From Colocasia esculenta (lineage: Eukaryota > Streptophyta > Magnoliopsida > Alismatales > Araceae), in NCBI GenBank assembly GCA_014218235.1, contig CM024766.1, forward strand, positions 51,425,359 through 51,489,358: a stretch of 64,000 nucleotides of DNA, given 5' to 3'. The position numbers and the translations under genes were made by a program. Numbering within the stretch: position 1 is the stretch's first letter; the number at the start of each line of letters is the position of its first letter. Below the pieces are notes generated by a model that was not told the origin of the DNA, ran no database searches, and worked only from the letters and a program-made list of their open reading frames with translations. Positions 43,989 through 56,065 of the stretch are shown one piece after another.

Positions 43989-45538
43989 ATCACATCATAT
44001 TCTTTCAATGTTAAAGCATATAATGTTGCAGGCATTTGATTTCCATGAATCACTATTGGAACATCTTCTAAAAAGCAAGAAGTCAACAAATACCCTCCTG
44101 AGGGAATTTCCACTACCAACTCACAAAATTTCTCTTCTAAAGGATGTACCATGCTATCCAGAAAATCTTCGGAAATAAATGAATGAGAAGCACCCGGATC
44201 AATTAATACTTTAGCAGTGAAATCAAAGAAAGGTAGAATACCTTCAACAAGATTAGATGCTTCCGCTTGAGCTCTAGTAATAGCCATTACTCGACCCCGT
44301 CCTCCTCTTTGGTATGGTGAACCTCTACCCTGCTCTGCTGACCGCTGGAAAGGCTGCTGCTGCTGCGGTTGAATACCTCTACCATAAGTCTGCTCTCGAG
44401 GATATGGGCAATTTCTTGCTAAATGTCCTGGCTGTCCACAATTATAACATCGGAAAGATGGAGGTACCGATGGCTGCCCTGCCGAACTCTGCTGGGATTC
44501 TTCTGAAATCGGTGGTCTATAACCACGACCCTGCTAAAAACCTCCCTGCGGAAAACCCTGCTGCATGCCTCTACCTCGGCCTCCTTGGAAGAATTTCTTA
44601 ATCTGCTTACCCCATTTTCCTATTCCCGATGATGAAGAAGCTCCGAAAGATGCTTTTCCCTTACTACTTCCTCCTGACGGTTGTGGATACCGAAAGCTAC
44701 CTGAACCTAATCCACCTGCCTGAGACTGCCCTTGCCTGGCCCGAACAGTCCTCTCAAGTACTGCTGCTCGCTGAGCTGCCTCTTCCACTGTTCTACACAT
44801 CAATGGAATCACTGCATCTTGCAATTCCGGCCTCAGACCTCGAATAAAGTATTCCACCATCATTGTGTTATCTGTCACAACATATGGGGCATACCTACTC
44901 AAAGCTATAAATCTCATCTGATATTCAAGCACTGAAAGATTCCCCTGCTGAAATGTTCTAAACTGCTCTCTCTTCATTTGCTGAATTTGCATTGGGAAAA
45001 AGGAATCATTAAAGACTGACAAGAATTCCGACCATAGGATAGTATCCTCCACCCTGCCTGTAAAGACTGTCTGCATCTTCAGCCGCCACCATTCCTGCGC
45101 AAACCCTCGTAACTGATATGCCGCAAGTAATACTCTGTCTTCCTGGGGACACCTCATTATTGCAAAAACCCTCTCAATCTCATGTATCCAATGTTCCGCT
45201 GTATCCGGGTTGGGGCCTCCCGAGTACGTAGGGGGTTGCAATCTCAAAAACTGCTCCACAAGCACCGTAGTCTCTTCTCTATTAACTGGTCTCACTGGAA
45301 CTGTCGGTTGTACAGGTACTACAGGAGGTACCTCTATTCCGGGTGGAAATGGAACTGGAGCTACTGGTACTGCCTCCTCTGGTAATGGTGGTACTACTAC
45401 CGCTGGTTGTACCGGTGGTTGCTGATCAAATCTCACTCGAATTTCTGTCAAACTCTCCCAAATCCTCTCCATCATCCTCTGGGTAGGATCCCCTCCTGAT
45501 CCTTCTCCATCACCTCCCACATCTCTCCTTTCGGCCAT
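43970..45538 (-). pseudogene. Element F gag and protease
   Basis: Gag starts at ATG 45538 (MAERRDVGGDGEG). The order is a proline-rich N-terminus, the capsid core (LRLQPPTYSGGPNPDTAEHWIHEIERVF ... AYQLRGFAQEWW), R/G/S-rich linkers, a stop at 44534-44536 where CAG is expected, then the zinc knuckle (C-Y-N-C-G-Q-P-G-H...C, about 44410-44455) and the protease. The protease active site reads L-I-D-P-G-A instead of D-S/T-G-A. A missing base near 43985 ends this frame before MDWLEAYG. The stop and the Ser-to-Pro change would each inactivate the protein. Confidence 0.92.
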
Positions 45539-45673
45539 TATTAAACCTACACAAATATTATTCCAACAACACAATACACAAGAAATCAATACAAAATCAG
45601 GGTTACTACCAGCAATGGGTTACAGTAGAGACATGGCTATGTATTTCCAATTCCTTTATACTCTTACGGACTT

Positions 45674-45685
45674 GCTCTGATACCA
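45674..45685 (-). promoter_or_regulatory. Element F primer binding site
   Basis: Minus-strand TGGTATCAGAGC, two bases inside the 5' LTR, is an exact match to the initiator tRNA-Met complement. Confidence 0.95.
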
Positions 45686-45687
45686 AT

Positions 45688-47750
45688 TGTGACGGTTCTC
45701 GCCAATCAGACCCGCTAACCTGTTAGCAAGCCTGATTCGAGTCCGCCTCCCGCGAACGGGCCAAAGCCTCGTAAGGGATATCAAACCACGAGTCCGTAGA
45801 AATATAGAGGAATCAACTCAAACATTCATAAGATCTGTCAATCCCACAAATATTTACATGAAATATACATAGCCATAGTACAACTGTAGCCAAACTACAA
45901 CAGAACCTGGGGCATACCCCGAGGTGCACAACAGTAAAGTAGAATGACACTGCTGGTGGTGCAGACCCCCCACTGGACGACGGACGTGAAATCTCCGGGT
46001 CTCCCTCACCTGGTAGGAGGTAGGGGTGAGCCTCACGTGTCACTGGCTCAGTAGGGAAACTCCCTAGAAACCGAGCAAACCAACACAAGTAGCAAAGCAG
46101 GAAGTGCTACACTAACAATTTATAATAATAACAAGCAGGATATAAAACTGTAAGTACAACTTACCATTTGCCGCTTAACAGGAATCAACGTAATTAAATA
46201 AACGGCAACACCAAACAAGTGTACGAGCTACTGTAGAGAAAACGCCACACTCGAGCCACGTCAACTGGTTCGCGACACCAGTTACTGACCCGGACAAACC
46301 ACACAGGACCACCTCTCAGTCTCGCAGCCACGGACGAAAGGTCAAGCTGCCGCTCCACTAAACAAGTACAAGAACTGTGGAGTCCAACTAAACCACCACA
46401 ACCTGCAGGTCACACACCACGCAGGTCCATGCCTAACACCCTTAGGGACTCCGGCCTGAGCTCCCTAAAGTGAGGCACTGGAAAACAGGACTAGCTGGGT
46501 CCAGTACGTCTACTGGTGTCCGTCTCCCCCAACTACGAGCGCGCTACAAGCGACAACACAACCAACTCTCTAGTCGCTGTCCCACTGCCGTCTTTCCCTC
46601 AGCCGGACGTACTACTCAACACAAGAGTGAGGGTGTCCAGGAAGACGACAAGACCTCGTCGGTACCCAGTACCGGGACAAGCCCGAGCACTCACGTGCCT
46701 GGCTCACACAAAACCTGGGGCTCCCAACTGAGGAGGTATCCACGGAAGGCGTCAAACTACACACTACGTACACAGAAACCACGTGCGCAACGCTCAAGCC
46801 ACGTGAAACCTTCTCGTAAACCGCGTGAACAACAAGTAAACCACACACCACACGCTTCCCGAGCGTAGAGAGTGCCAATGCACCTCTTTCTATCACCATA
46901 TAACATAAACTGTGCTGAACAGATAATCCTACACAAACATTTATGCTCGAAAGACAACATTCGGCTTTTGTCGCGGCGGCACGATAGACCGCCTTCAGAA
47001 CGCGACAGCTCGCGGTGTCGCGACCTGATCGCGGCTCTCAGAGCGACCGCGATAGCAGGTGCGAACCCTGTTCTGGAATCCCTCATCCGGATCACCCCAA
47101 ACTCATTAAAACCTATAGTTTCAGTCCATTTTCATGCTTTAATGTGATCCTAAACATGCCATCTATTGTTTAGAAAGCATTAATTGCATTATCCACATCA
47201 TACGAACAATTCATGGATCGAACGATAAGAAATCTCCCTACCTTCGCTAAGAATACAAAGAACGAAGCCCATACGAGGTTCCTTCCGCTCCACGCAACGT
47301 CCTCGCGGTGGAAACTCGTCGAACCGAGCTCTAACAAGCCAAATCACCCAAAATCCCACAGCAAAACCCTCTGGCCGAACAGAGCTTTCATCTGCTCTGT
47401 TCTGCTAGGGTTACTTAAAAATACAACGTAGGTAAGATCGCGACACTCTACATGACCGCGATCTAAACGCGACGCTCAAGACTGTCGCCTTAATCCGCTG
47501 ACAACACCCGATCACTTAGAATGGCAGTTTTATAAACGCGACGCTACAGACTGTCGCGATCATATCGTGACACGCCGCACTGTCGCGATCCCATCGCGAC
47601 CCTCAAAACGACCGCGATAGCAACCGAGAAACAGAGAATGCTTTGGGCAAAACCTCAAAACCTACGGAAATCACCTGGTACACACATGTCATCGGCCATA
47701 CACTGGCCTCCACATCACACAAGAACGATCCGAACGGTCGGAACGTTACA
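45688..47750 (-). repeat. Element F, 5' LTR
   Basis: Partner of 38756-40811. Hairpin 46027-46032/46045-46050, donor-like GT at 47241, acceptor-like AG at 46010-46011, TCGCGA clusters at 47430-47630 and 46960-47050. This copy would have driven transcription. Confidence 0.95.
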
Positions 47751-48159
47751 TTATTGGACCCTTAATGTGTAAAGACCCTGAGAACCCGACTCTCGGCCCA
47801 AGTCGAGGACCAGATTTTCGCGGTCACCGCCCATGGATCCGGAGACCCGGAAGGGCTATAACACAAGTCTAACAGAATATGTAAGGGAAATAAACATCAA
47901 CTAATAAACTAGAAGCACACACACGAAAGTTGAAAGGAGAGAGAGACCACAACGTATCGCTCTAGGTATAGTCCCAACACACTCACACTAATACAAGTAA
48001 AAAGGGGAAGGACAGAGCCCTTAGGGGCATACCCCGAGGGTGACGTACACTGAAGGGGGACAACACTGCTAGCTGCGGGGACGACAACTACTGCCCCGCC
48101 TCCTCCGCGCGACGCGCGCCCTGCCGCTGCTGAGAGGTCTCACCTGGAAAAGGAAGGGA

Positions 48160-48181
48160 TGAGCTTCACAACAGAAGCTCA
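48160..48181 (-). other. Branch-site hairpin in H
   Basis: Perfect 8-bp stem (48160-48167 with 48174-48181) and 6-base loop. On the minus strand it is preceded by CCCTAC and followed by CATCCCTTCC and TTCCAG|G. The stem sequence differs from that in D and E but is fully paired. Confidence 0.6.
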
Positions 48182-48195
48182 GTAGGGACTACCAA

Positions 48196-50253
48196 TGTGA
48201 CGGTTCTCGCCAATCAGACCCGCTAACCTGATAGCAAGCCTGATTCGAGTCTGCCTCCCGCGAACGGGCCGAAGCCTCGCAAGGGATATCAAACCACGAG
48301 TCCGTAGAAATATAGAGGAAACAACTCAACATTCATAAGATCTGCCAATCCCACAAATATTTACATGAAATATACATAGCCATAGCACAACTGTAGCCAA
48401 ACTACAACAGAACCTGGGGCATACCCCGAGGTACACAACAGTAAAGTAGACTTACACTGCTGGTGGTACAGACCCTCCACTGGACGATGGACGTGAAATC
48501 TCCGGATCTCCCTCACCTGGTAGGAGGTAGGGGTGAGCCTCACGTGTCACTGGCTCAGTAGGGAAACTCCCTAGAAACCGAGAAAACCAACACAAGTAGC
48601 AAAGCAGGAAGTGCTACACTAACAATTTATAATAATAACAAGCAGGATATAAAACTGTAAGTATAACTTACCACTTGTCGTTTAACAGGAACAACGTAAT
48701 TAAATAAACAGCAACATCAAACAAGTGTACGAGCTATTGTAGAGAAAACGCCACACTCGAGCCACGTCAACTGGTTTGCGACACCAGTTACTGACCCGGA
48801 CAAACCACAATGGACCACCTCTCAGTCTCGCAGCCACGGACGAAAGGTCCAGCTGCCGCTCCACTAAACAAGTACAAGAACTGTGGAGTCCAACTAAACC
48901 ACCACAACCTGCAGGTCACACACCACGCAGGCCCATGTCTAACACCCTTAGGGACTCTGGCCCGAGCTCCCTAAAGTGAGGCACTGGAAAATAGGACTAG
49001 CTGGGGTCCAGTACGTCTACTGGTGTCCGTCTCCCCCAACTACGAGCACGCTACAAGCGACAACACAACCAACTCTCTAGTCGTTGTCCCACTGCCGTCT
49101 TTCCCTCAGCCGAACGTACTACTCAACACAAGAGTGAGGGTGTCCAGGAAGACGACAAAACCTCATCGGTACATAGTACCGGGACAAGCCCCGAGCACTC
49201 ACGTGCCTGGCTCACACAAAACCTGGGGCTCCCAACTGAGGAGGTATCCACGGAAGGCGTCAAACTACACACTACGTACACAGAAACCACGTGCGCAACG
49301 CTCAAGCCACGTGAAACCTTTTGTAAACAGTGAACAACAAGTAAACCACACACCACATGCTCCCCGAACGTAGAGAGTGCCAATGCACCTCTTTCTATCA
49401 CCATATAACATAAACTGTGCTGAACAGATAATCTTACACAAACATTTATGCTTGAAAGACAACATTCGGCTGTTGTCGCGGCGGCACGATAGACCGCCTT
49501 CTGAACGCGATGGCTCACGGTGTCGCGACCTTATCGCGGCTATTAGAGCGACCGCGATAGCAGGTGCGAACCCTGTTCAGAACCCTTCATCTGATCACCC
49601 CAAACTCTTTATAACCAATTGTTTACAGTCCATTTTCATGCTTTAATGTGTTCTTAACATGTTATCTATGTTTAGAAAGCAGGAAACACATTAACCACTT
49701 CACACGGGAAATCCACGGATCAAAACTCAGGAAATCTCCCTACCTTCATGAAGAACGCGAAGAACGAAGCCCGTACGAGGTTCCCTCCGCTCCACGCAAC
49801 GTCCTCGCAGTGGAAACTCGTCGAACCGAGCTCTAGCAAGCCAAATCACCCAAAATCCCACAGCAAAGCCCCCTGGCCGAACAGAGCTTTCATCTACTCT
49901 GTTCTGCTAGGGTTACTTAAAAACACAACGCAGTTAAGGACGCGACACTCTACACGACCGCGATCTAATCACGACACTCAAGACTGTCGCCTTAATCCGC
50001 TGACGACACCCGATCACTTAAAATGGCGGTTTCCTTAACGCGGCGCTACTGACTGTCGCGATCATATCGCGACACTCCTCACTGTCGCGATCCCATAGCG
50101 ACCCTCCAAACGACCACGTTAGCAACCGAGAAACAGAGAATGCTTTGGGCAAAACTTCAAAACCTGCGGAAATCACCTGCCACACACATGTCATCGGCCA
50201 TACACTGGCCTCCACGTCCACACAAGAACGATCCGAACGGTCAGAACGTTACA
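48196..50253 (-). mobile_element. Element I: solo LTR of the F family
   Basis: It runs from TGTGACGG at 48196 to GTTACA at 50253 (2,058 bp), with duplication ACCAA at 48191-48195 and 50254-50258. It aligns along its whole length with both F LTRs but differs more from each than they do from each other. It carries the hairpin (48534-48539/48552-48557), donor-like GAAG|GTAGGG (49743) and acceptor-like CCAG (48517). Inserted in H ten bases from H's hairpin. Confidence 0.95.
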
Positions 50254-52111
50254 ACCAATCTCCTACTGGCTCTAACAGACAGAAGAATATATAAACAATT
50301 AAATAACAACAGTTATATCTTCTACCATGCAAAGGAAAGTGCGGAAGCAAAGCTACTACCTAGTGAAGGTATGGAAGAACACCACGGTCAGAACTTCGTA
50401 GAACCTGCACGTCGTGACCACCACGCAGCTGGCTACGCAGACAGGGAGAACCCTGCTTAGACAAGAGACACTAGCTACGGAAAATGCTACCACTAGTCAA
50501 CCGGTCAAGTGCGTCCATTGACGTCTTATCCTCGACCCAGGTCCAAACCTCCACGTCTCATCAGAGTGGGGTAGGAACACAAGTAACACAACAGTAACCG
50601 CCATAGTTTGGTCGGACTATGGTCCCACGCCTGGCCTCTCTAAGTGATTCCAGGACCACAAAGAGCGAGGCAGTGAGAAAAGGACTGACTAGCCTGCGCC
50701 GGGAAGGACTCCAAACGACCTCCGCATCCTAGACCAACCAAGAGAGCTCTGCAAATGACTCAACGCCGCTGTCCTAACCACCATTTTTCCCTCCGCTCCG
50801 GAGTCCACGACTCGAGCATGCCCGCCGCCTGGAGTACTCCCTCAATAGGCGCGCGAGGACGGGGGTCCAAGGCAACGGTAACAACCTCTCTCACAGGACA
50901 AGCCCTCAAGTGCTGAGCACCGAAAGAATGACTAGTGCAGGACTGTACTAGAAAACTAGCACTGGTGCCACGGGTATAGAAAGAATCGGAAACGACGAAG
51001 ACTCCACAGAAAATAGAACTCCGCAAGACTTACCTAACTCTGATGGTGTTGCGACGCCCAAGGCCGTCGCGACCATGTCGCGACGCCTTAGAGCGTCGCG
51101 ATGATGTCGCGCAGCCTCACCGGTCGTGACATCATCGCGACCTCTTTAGCGGTCGCGATCTCAGCTGAGAGGGGTCCTGGTACAGTCCTCCCAAGAACCA
51201 CCCCAAAAATCGATACAAACCATCCATAGGGGGGGAGGGGAGCATGGGAAACACAAGAGAAAGCATGTAAATGCATCAAACCACCCTCAAACCCCATAAA
51301 AACATGGATTACAAGGAATCTATGCTCGAAGGAAACCTCACTCACCTCGAGCATGATCCTCACACACACCCCATGACCCCAACCACGGAGAAACCACCAT
51401 CTCAAGGGGGAAGGAAGCATGCTTAGAACGAGTGGGAGAAGAGGGTCCCTACCTCCAAGAGTAGAGCCAACCCATTAGGGCCTTCACATCGAAATGGCCA
51501 CCTCCTCCTCACTCCAAGCACCACGAGCATGTCCCCTACACGATGGAGACGTTACCTCCTCACCACGAGCACCACGAACACCAAGAATCGCCAGAGAACA
51601 CGAGAGAGCTCAGGAGAGGAAGAAGGAAGAAGAAGGAGGAGGAAAGGGGGAAATGGGGCGCCGGCCTCGGTTTTGAACCAATGGGCCCCAAGACGCGACC
51701 GGTCGGCCAAGCCCGAAAACCAACATGTTGCAACGCCCCCGGGAGTCGCGACCATGTCACGATAGCCATCCCCGACGCGACACCAAAAAGTGGTCAAACC
51801 TCGAAGACTGGGAAACCAGAATGCGACAGCCTGACAGGTCGCATCAATGTTGTACGCACCTGACACCCAACAAGGCCGTTCTGACAGAAAGGACAACGGT
51901 CAAATCAGTCAGAAAAGCAGTTGTGACGCCACCAGACGCCGCGACAAGAACGCGATGCCCACCCCCGTCGTGACCATGTCGTGACGGCCAAGTGCGCCGC
52001 GTCCCAAAGCCTGTCACGACGGGCTCCCCTGGCGCGACCATGTCGCGAGACCAGGGTGCCTGTCGCAACCTTGAGGACAGGGCCAAGGGCCCAAGAGGGC
52101 CCGGTCTTACA

Positions 52112-53366
52112 TAATGGGCCTTTTCTGGAATAGTGGTTGGTTGACGTCAAGGGTGCTTGACGTCAACGAGGTGTTGACGGTGTCATTGTGTGCCATCAAC
52201 CTAGTCTTGATGGCAATCGATGTTGTCATCTACCTGGATTTCTGGAAGTTTTTGAGTGTTGAACTCGATGGCAATCGATGTTGACGCCAAGTTCTTGGCG
52301 GTGCAGTTGACGACAACATTTTTGTTGAACTGTCGTCGGGCCTATTTTTATAAGGCAACCCGAGTCCTCCTTCTTCCACCCTTTCTCCCCTTCCACACCT
52401 CCATCTTCACCTCTCTCTTTCTCCACCTCTTCCGGCGGCCGAGGGAGTTCGTGAGGTGGTTGTGGTGCGCGTGGCGGCTTGGGATCGGTGAGGAAACGAC
52501 GGATTTGAAGGATCAACCTCGCAGAGTAAGCTTGGGGGATCGGTGCGATTTCGAGGTTTTTCTTAGGTTTTCAACTTTGTAAGGTAGGGATCCTACCCCT
52601 TAAGCTTCCTGTTATTTCTTTATGTGATAAATATGCATGTGATTGTATGTAAATTGAGATTTAGGTAGGGTTTTCTCCATTCCAGGTTTGGAGGGTGTTT
52701 TGCTCGATCCTAGCATTGGATTGTAGTTTTCTGGCTTTGCACGGGTAGTGTTTGATGTGGGAAAGCGTTTCCCATCATCAGATTGTGTGATTGTGGGCTA
52801 GATCACCCTTGGGAGCAGCCTAGGGCTGTATCAGCTGCTGGAAGCTGAAGAACTTGACATCAAGGGTTGTTGATGTCAAGCTCTTTAGGATGAACTTGAC
52901 GGAAACATTCTTTGCCATCAATGTGAGGTTAACGGCAGGATCTGTGTCGTCTACCTAAGGTTAACGGCAAGGTCTGTGCCATTTACCTAGAGTTAACGGC
53001 AATCTGGGTTGCCATCAACCCCTCAGGTAGGTCCCAGCAGTCTGAGTCCCCTTGTTGTGTGTGAGGCATGGACACGTGGTATCTGCCTCCTGGCACATTG
53101 TGCCAGACGTTGAGAGTGTCTTCGTTTGTGTGTATGTTGTGCTGTGTTGTGCTTGTGTTTGTGCTGTATTTCTACCGGGTGTTGAGCTGGGCTCCGTCTA
53201 GATGACTGGCATTGAGCTATTCCACCGGTGAGCCTGGGCGTCGAGTGCAACTCAGTCTAGTGCGTGCCCCTTGTGGTGGTTACGAGCCGATTTACGTGGG
53301 GCCCCTTCTCCACCATTTGAGGCTGACGTAGGGGAAAACCAGTCGAGGACCAGACACGAGGGAGAG
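52112..53366 (+). repeat. Element A, 3' LTR, middle part
   Basis: After the TAATG duplication (52112-52116) come two perfect TTGACGTCAA palindromes (52141-52150, 52157-52166). GGCAATCGATGTT follows near 52212 and 52270, then a TTTATAAG box at 52347-52354, a C/T-rich leader, TAAG|GTAGGGA at 52583/52584, and repeats of GTTAACGGCAA (52930-53000). From 53017 it matches the surviving 5' LTR. It ends at a chimeric junction with J. Confidence 0.88.
52347..52354 (+). promoter_or_regulatory. Candidate TATA box in A's 3' LTR
   Basis: TTTATAAG is followed by a C/T-rich stretch, then about 230 bases of GC-rich leader up to the donor-like TAAG|GTAGGGA. The arrangement is like a plant 5' UTR with a first intron. 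Confidence 0.5.
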
Positions 53367-53766
53367 TTTCAACTGAACAAGAAAACAACACAGTCGATTT
53401 AAGTTAAACTTTGGATATGACGAAGTGAAATTCACATATGACGAAGTGAACTTCCGATATGACAAGTGTAGCTTCGGATGAACAGAAAATAATGTTGTCA
53501 GTTGAAGCTGAAACACCCATCGATCAACATGAACTTCATATAAAACTTTTGATATGACGAAGTTAGCTTCGTATATGACAAAGTGAGACTTCGACTAATC
53601 ACGAACAAAAGCATGCATGATGAAGTGAAGCTTCGGATAAAACATGCTATTTCTTATGCATAGATAATCTTGAAAAATGGTAATAAATATATTCATGTTA
53701 TTTATGATAATCATGAGATTTTGTTATCATCAAAATCGAAGGATAAAATATAGGAGTGGTTCAACA
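53367..53766 (-). repeat. Element J, 3' LTR (first 400 bp only)
   Basis: It matches the start of the 5' LTR (58133 downward). It breaks off at 53367, where AGAG is shared by A's LTR and by J's LTR at 57770, so the join looks like microhomology-mediated recombination. Confidence 0.85.
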
Positions 53767-54212
53767 ATCTCCCACTTTTTGGTGTTGACAAAACTCATGT
53801 GAATTTTTAACAAATATTCAATATAGCTAATGAACATATAATCCATAGCATAAAATACTCTCCCCCTTTTTGTCAATAACCAAAAAGGAAAAATCTTACC
53901 ATTTGCATTTTCCCTCTTTTGTAAAGACTTCTTATTAATATGTTGTGAGATTGAAGGAGAGGGGTTCAACAATACTTGTCAGTAATTTACATCTCACCTT
54001 ATTACTTTCTCCCTCTTGATGTGAGGCTCCCGCTCAATTCATGGCTCCCCCTTTATGTGAGGCAACTTGCAAAACCTTATTAGTAGTACTATAAATTAAA
54101 TACAAATCTGTGACTACTCCCTCTTCAGATTTGAGTTGGAAGAAGAGCTGGCAGTCACCAATGCCTTGAGCATCTTTTGTACCTGATGCTCCAAAACTAT
54201 TCTGCAAACAAC
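53767..54212 (-). other. Element J polypurine tract and 3' tail
   Basis: The minus-strand purine run AAAAAGTGGGAGAT (53767-53780) abuts the 3' LTR. The rest, between the tract and the end of gag, is noncoding. A full copia pol of about 3.5 kb would be expected here and is missing. Confidence 0.75.
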
Positions 54213-56064
54213 TTATTCAGAAGTAGGTACCCAAATCTTTTTGGGTCCTTGATGGTTAGATGCATGAAAATATCCTTTCGAAATCCATACTAAGTGCCTA
54301 GTTGCACAGGTGTTTGCTGTGTTGTCTAACTTATTGCAATGAGAACAACAATGAATGTAATCTATTTTGCAATCCTTATTGTCTTTGTGATGTTTGTTTA
54401 GAACATGGTTTTTAGACACTTTTTTCTTTTGAGAGCATTTGTTCATTACATGGGCCTTTTTCTGAGACATATTGGTTTCTTTCACAAATTTTGGAAGACC
54501 TTGTTTATTGTTGCTAGATTTTGAGCCTTTTAAGCATAGAGCTAGAGATGTTTTACCTTTTATTAATTTTCTAACTTATTCTTTTAAATAAAGATTTTCT
54601 TCAGTTAGAGTTTTCAATTTTTCTTCTAACTCTAACTTTTCATTGTTCTTGCTTTTTAAATCTTCATTCAAAAGATAATTATTATTTTTACTTTCCTTTA
54701 ATTATGTTTCCAGTTGTTCCATTTTTTATTTAACATCATAATTAGTGTTTTCTAAGCAAGTAAGGTTATTTTTTAGATTCTTTAATTCTTTTGCAACACC
54801 TTTATATTTTTCATAAAGTTCATTAAAGACATCTTTTAAATCTTTAGACTCTGACCCTGAATCAGTGCAAGAATTAAAAGATGGGTCAAAATATACCTCA
54901 TCTAGTCCTGCCATGAGGGCTAGACTTACCTGCTCTTTTTCTGAATCTGAGCTTGATGAATTTGAAGTGGAGACTTCTTCATTGTCTCAAGCAGCTGCCA
55001 TGGCTCTCCTTTTGAAATTCTTGTGCTTTTCATCACTTCTTTGCTTCATCTTGGATTTATCTTGTTGACCAACTTTCTTGAGCCTTGGACAATTTGGCCT
55101 CAGATGTCCAAGCTTCTTACATTCATAACAAACTGGTTCCTTTTTATTTTTGTCTTTCTTCTGGATCCTTCTTGATCCATTTTTCTTCTTCTTTAGAATT
55201 TTCTGAAGCTTGGACAGTACATCATCTACATCACTGTCTTCAGAGCCTGCATTTTCTGAACTAGAAGAAGAAGAGGAGGAAGGAGCAGCTATGACTTTAA
55301 AAGCATTAGTGACAATTTTCTTGGATGTGCTTGCAGATAATCACTCCATGTTGATTTCATGTGCCATCAATGATCCAATGAGCTTTTCTAATGACATAGT
55401 TGTATGGTCATTAGCTTCTTCGATGGCTGTCACTTTGGGTGTCCACTGGTTTGGTAGGGATCTGAGAATTTTTCTTATCATATCTCAAGTGTTGCATATC
55501 TTTCAAAGTCCTGCAAGATCATTTGTTATGTCAGTAAATCTGCTATACATTTGGGTAATGGTTTCACTTGTCAGCATTTGGACTTTTCGTATTGTGTAAC
55601 CAGAATATAAATCCTAGTTTCCTTTACTTTGTCAGTTCCTTCATATGTGAGCTTCAGCTTGTCCAACATTTCCTTGGCTGATTTGCATGCTGAGATCCTG
55701 TTGAATTCACTTCTTGTCAGAGCTCAACAAATGAGGTTCTTGGCATTATTGTTTAGTGAGAGCAATTTTCTGTCATTGTCTGTCCACTTCTCATTTGGGT
55801 TGAGAACTATTAGATCTCCTTCTTCAATGATAGCCCATAGTTGATAATCATAACCTGGAGGAAAAACTCCATCATTGTCTTCCAATAGTTGTAATCTTCT
55901 CCATCAACCAAGGGTGGTCTATTGACAGATTGGCCTTCAGCAAATCCTTGGCTTCCATTTGATCTTTGCTTTGAGATTGTTAGATCTTCTTGAAGTTTAG
56001 AAACCAGTGCTCTAATACCACTTATTAGTATCAGATGAATGAAAGAGCTTGGCTCTGATATCAC
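54213..56064 (-). pseudogene. Element J gag (degenerate)
   Basis: The N-terminus (55810-56064) includes SVNRPPLVDGEDYNYWKTMMEFFLQ, the DUF4219/UBN2-type start of SIRE-like gag. After frame breaks a zinc knuckle can be read near 55080-55140 (C-Y-E-C-K...G-H...C), followed by a lysine-rich stretch and an acidic serine-rich stretch. The region 54726-54914 (coiled-coil-like, K/E/N-rich) comes next. The end (54213-54485) has a second knuckle-like C-S-H-C...C motif and the G-P-K-K-I-W-V-P sequence that usually precedes protease in SIRE-type elements. It stops there. Confidence 0.8.
56052..56063 (-). promoter_or_regulatory. Element J primer binding site
   Basis: Minus-strand TGATATCAGAGC, one mismatch from the initiator tRNA-Met complement, two bases from the LTR end. 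Its position fixes the 5' LTR at 56066-58133. Confidence 0.82.
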
Positions 56065-56065
56065 T

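Larger units (their letters stand above)
38756..47750 (-). mobile_element. Element F: complete Ty3/gypsy chromovirus, minus strand
   Basis: LTRs are at 38756-40811 (2,056 bp, 3' LTR) and 45688-47750 (2,063 bp, 5' LTR), reading TGTAACGTTC ... GTCACA on the minus strand. The target duplication TTATT is at 38751-38755 and 47751-47755. The internal region has a primer site, gag, protease, RT, RNase H, integrase and chromodomain-like tail, broken by a few stops and frameshifts. By eye the LTRs differ at roughly one to two percent of sites. It inserted 21 bases into A's 3' LTR. Confidence 0.96.
47768..52111 (-). mobile_element. Element H: minus-strand solo LTR (interrupted by I)
   Basis: It starts TGTAAAGACC at 47768 and ends GGTCTTACA at 52111, with duplication TAATG at 47763-47767 and 52112-52116. 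Without I it is about 2.3 kb and noncoding. On the minus strand: TCGCGA cluster 52075-51730, a C/T-rich leader (about 51650-51590), GGAG|GTAGGG at 51453/51452, a second cluster 51165-51046, the perfect 8-bp stem TGAGCTTC/GAAGCTCA (48160-48167 with 48174-48181), and TTTTCCAG|GTGAG at 48144/48143. Related to G. It inserted 33 bases into A's 3' LTR. Confidence 0.9.

Noticed and set aside
55210..55599. 129-codon + strand open frame opposite J's gag
   Set aside because: It is antisense to the recognisable gag reading on the minus strand and has no domain.
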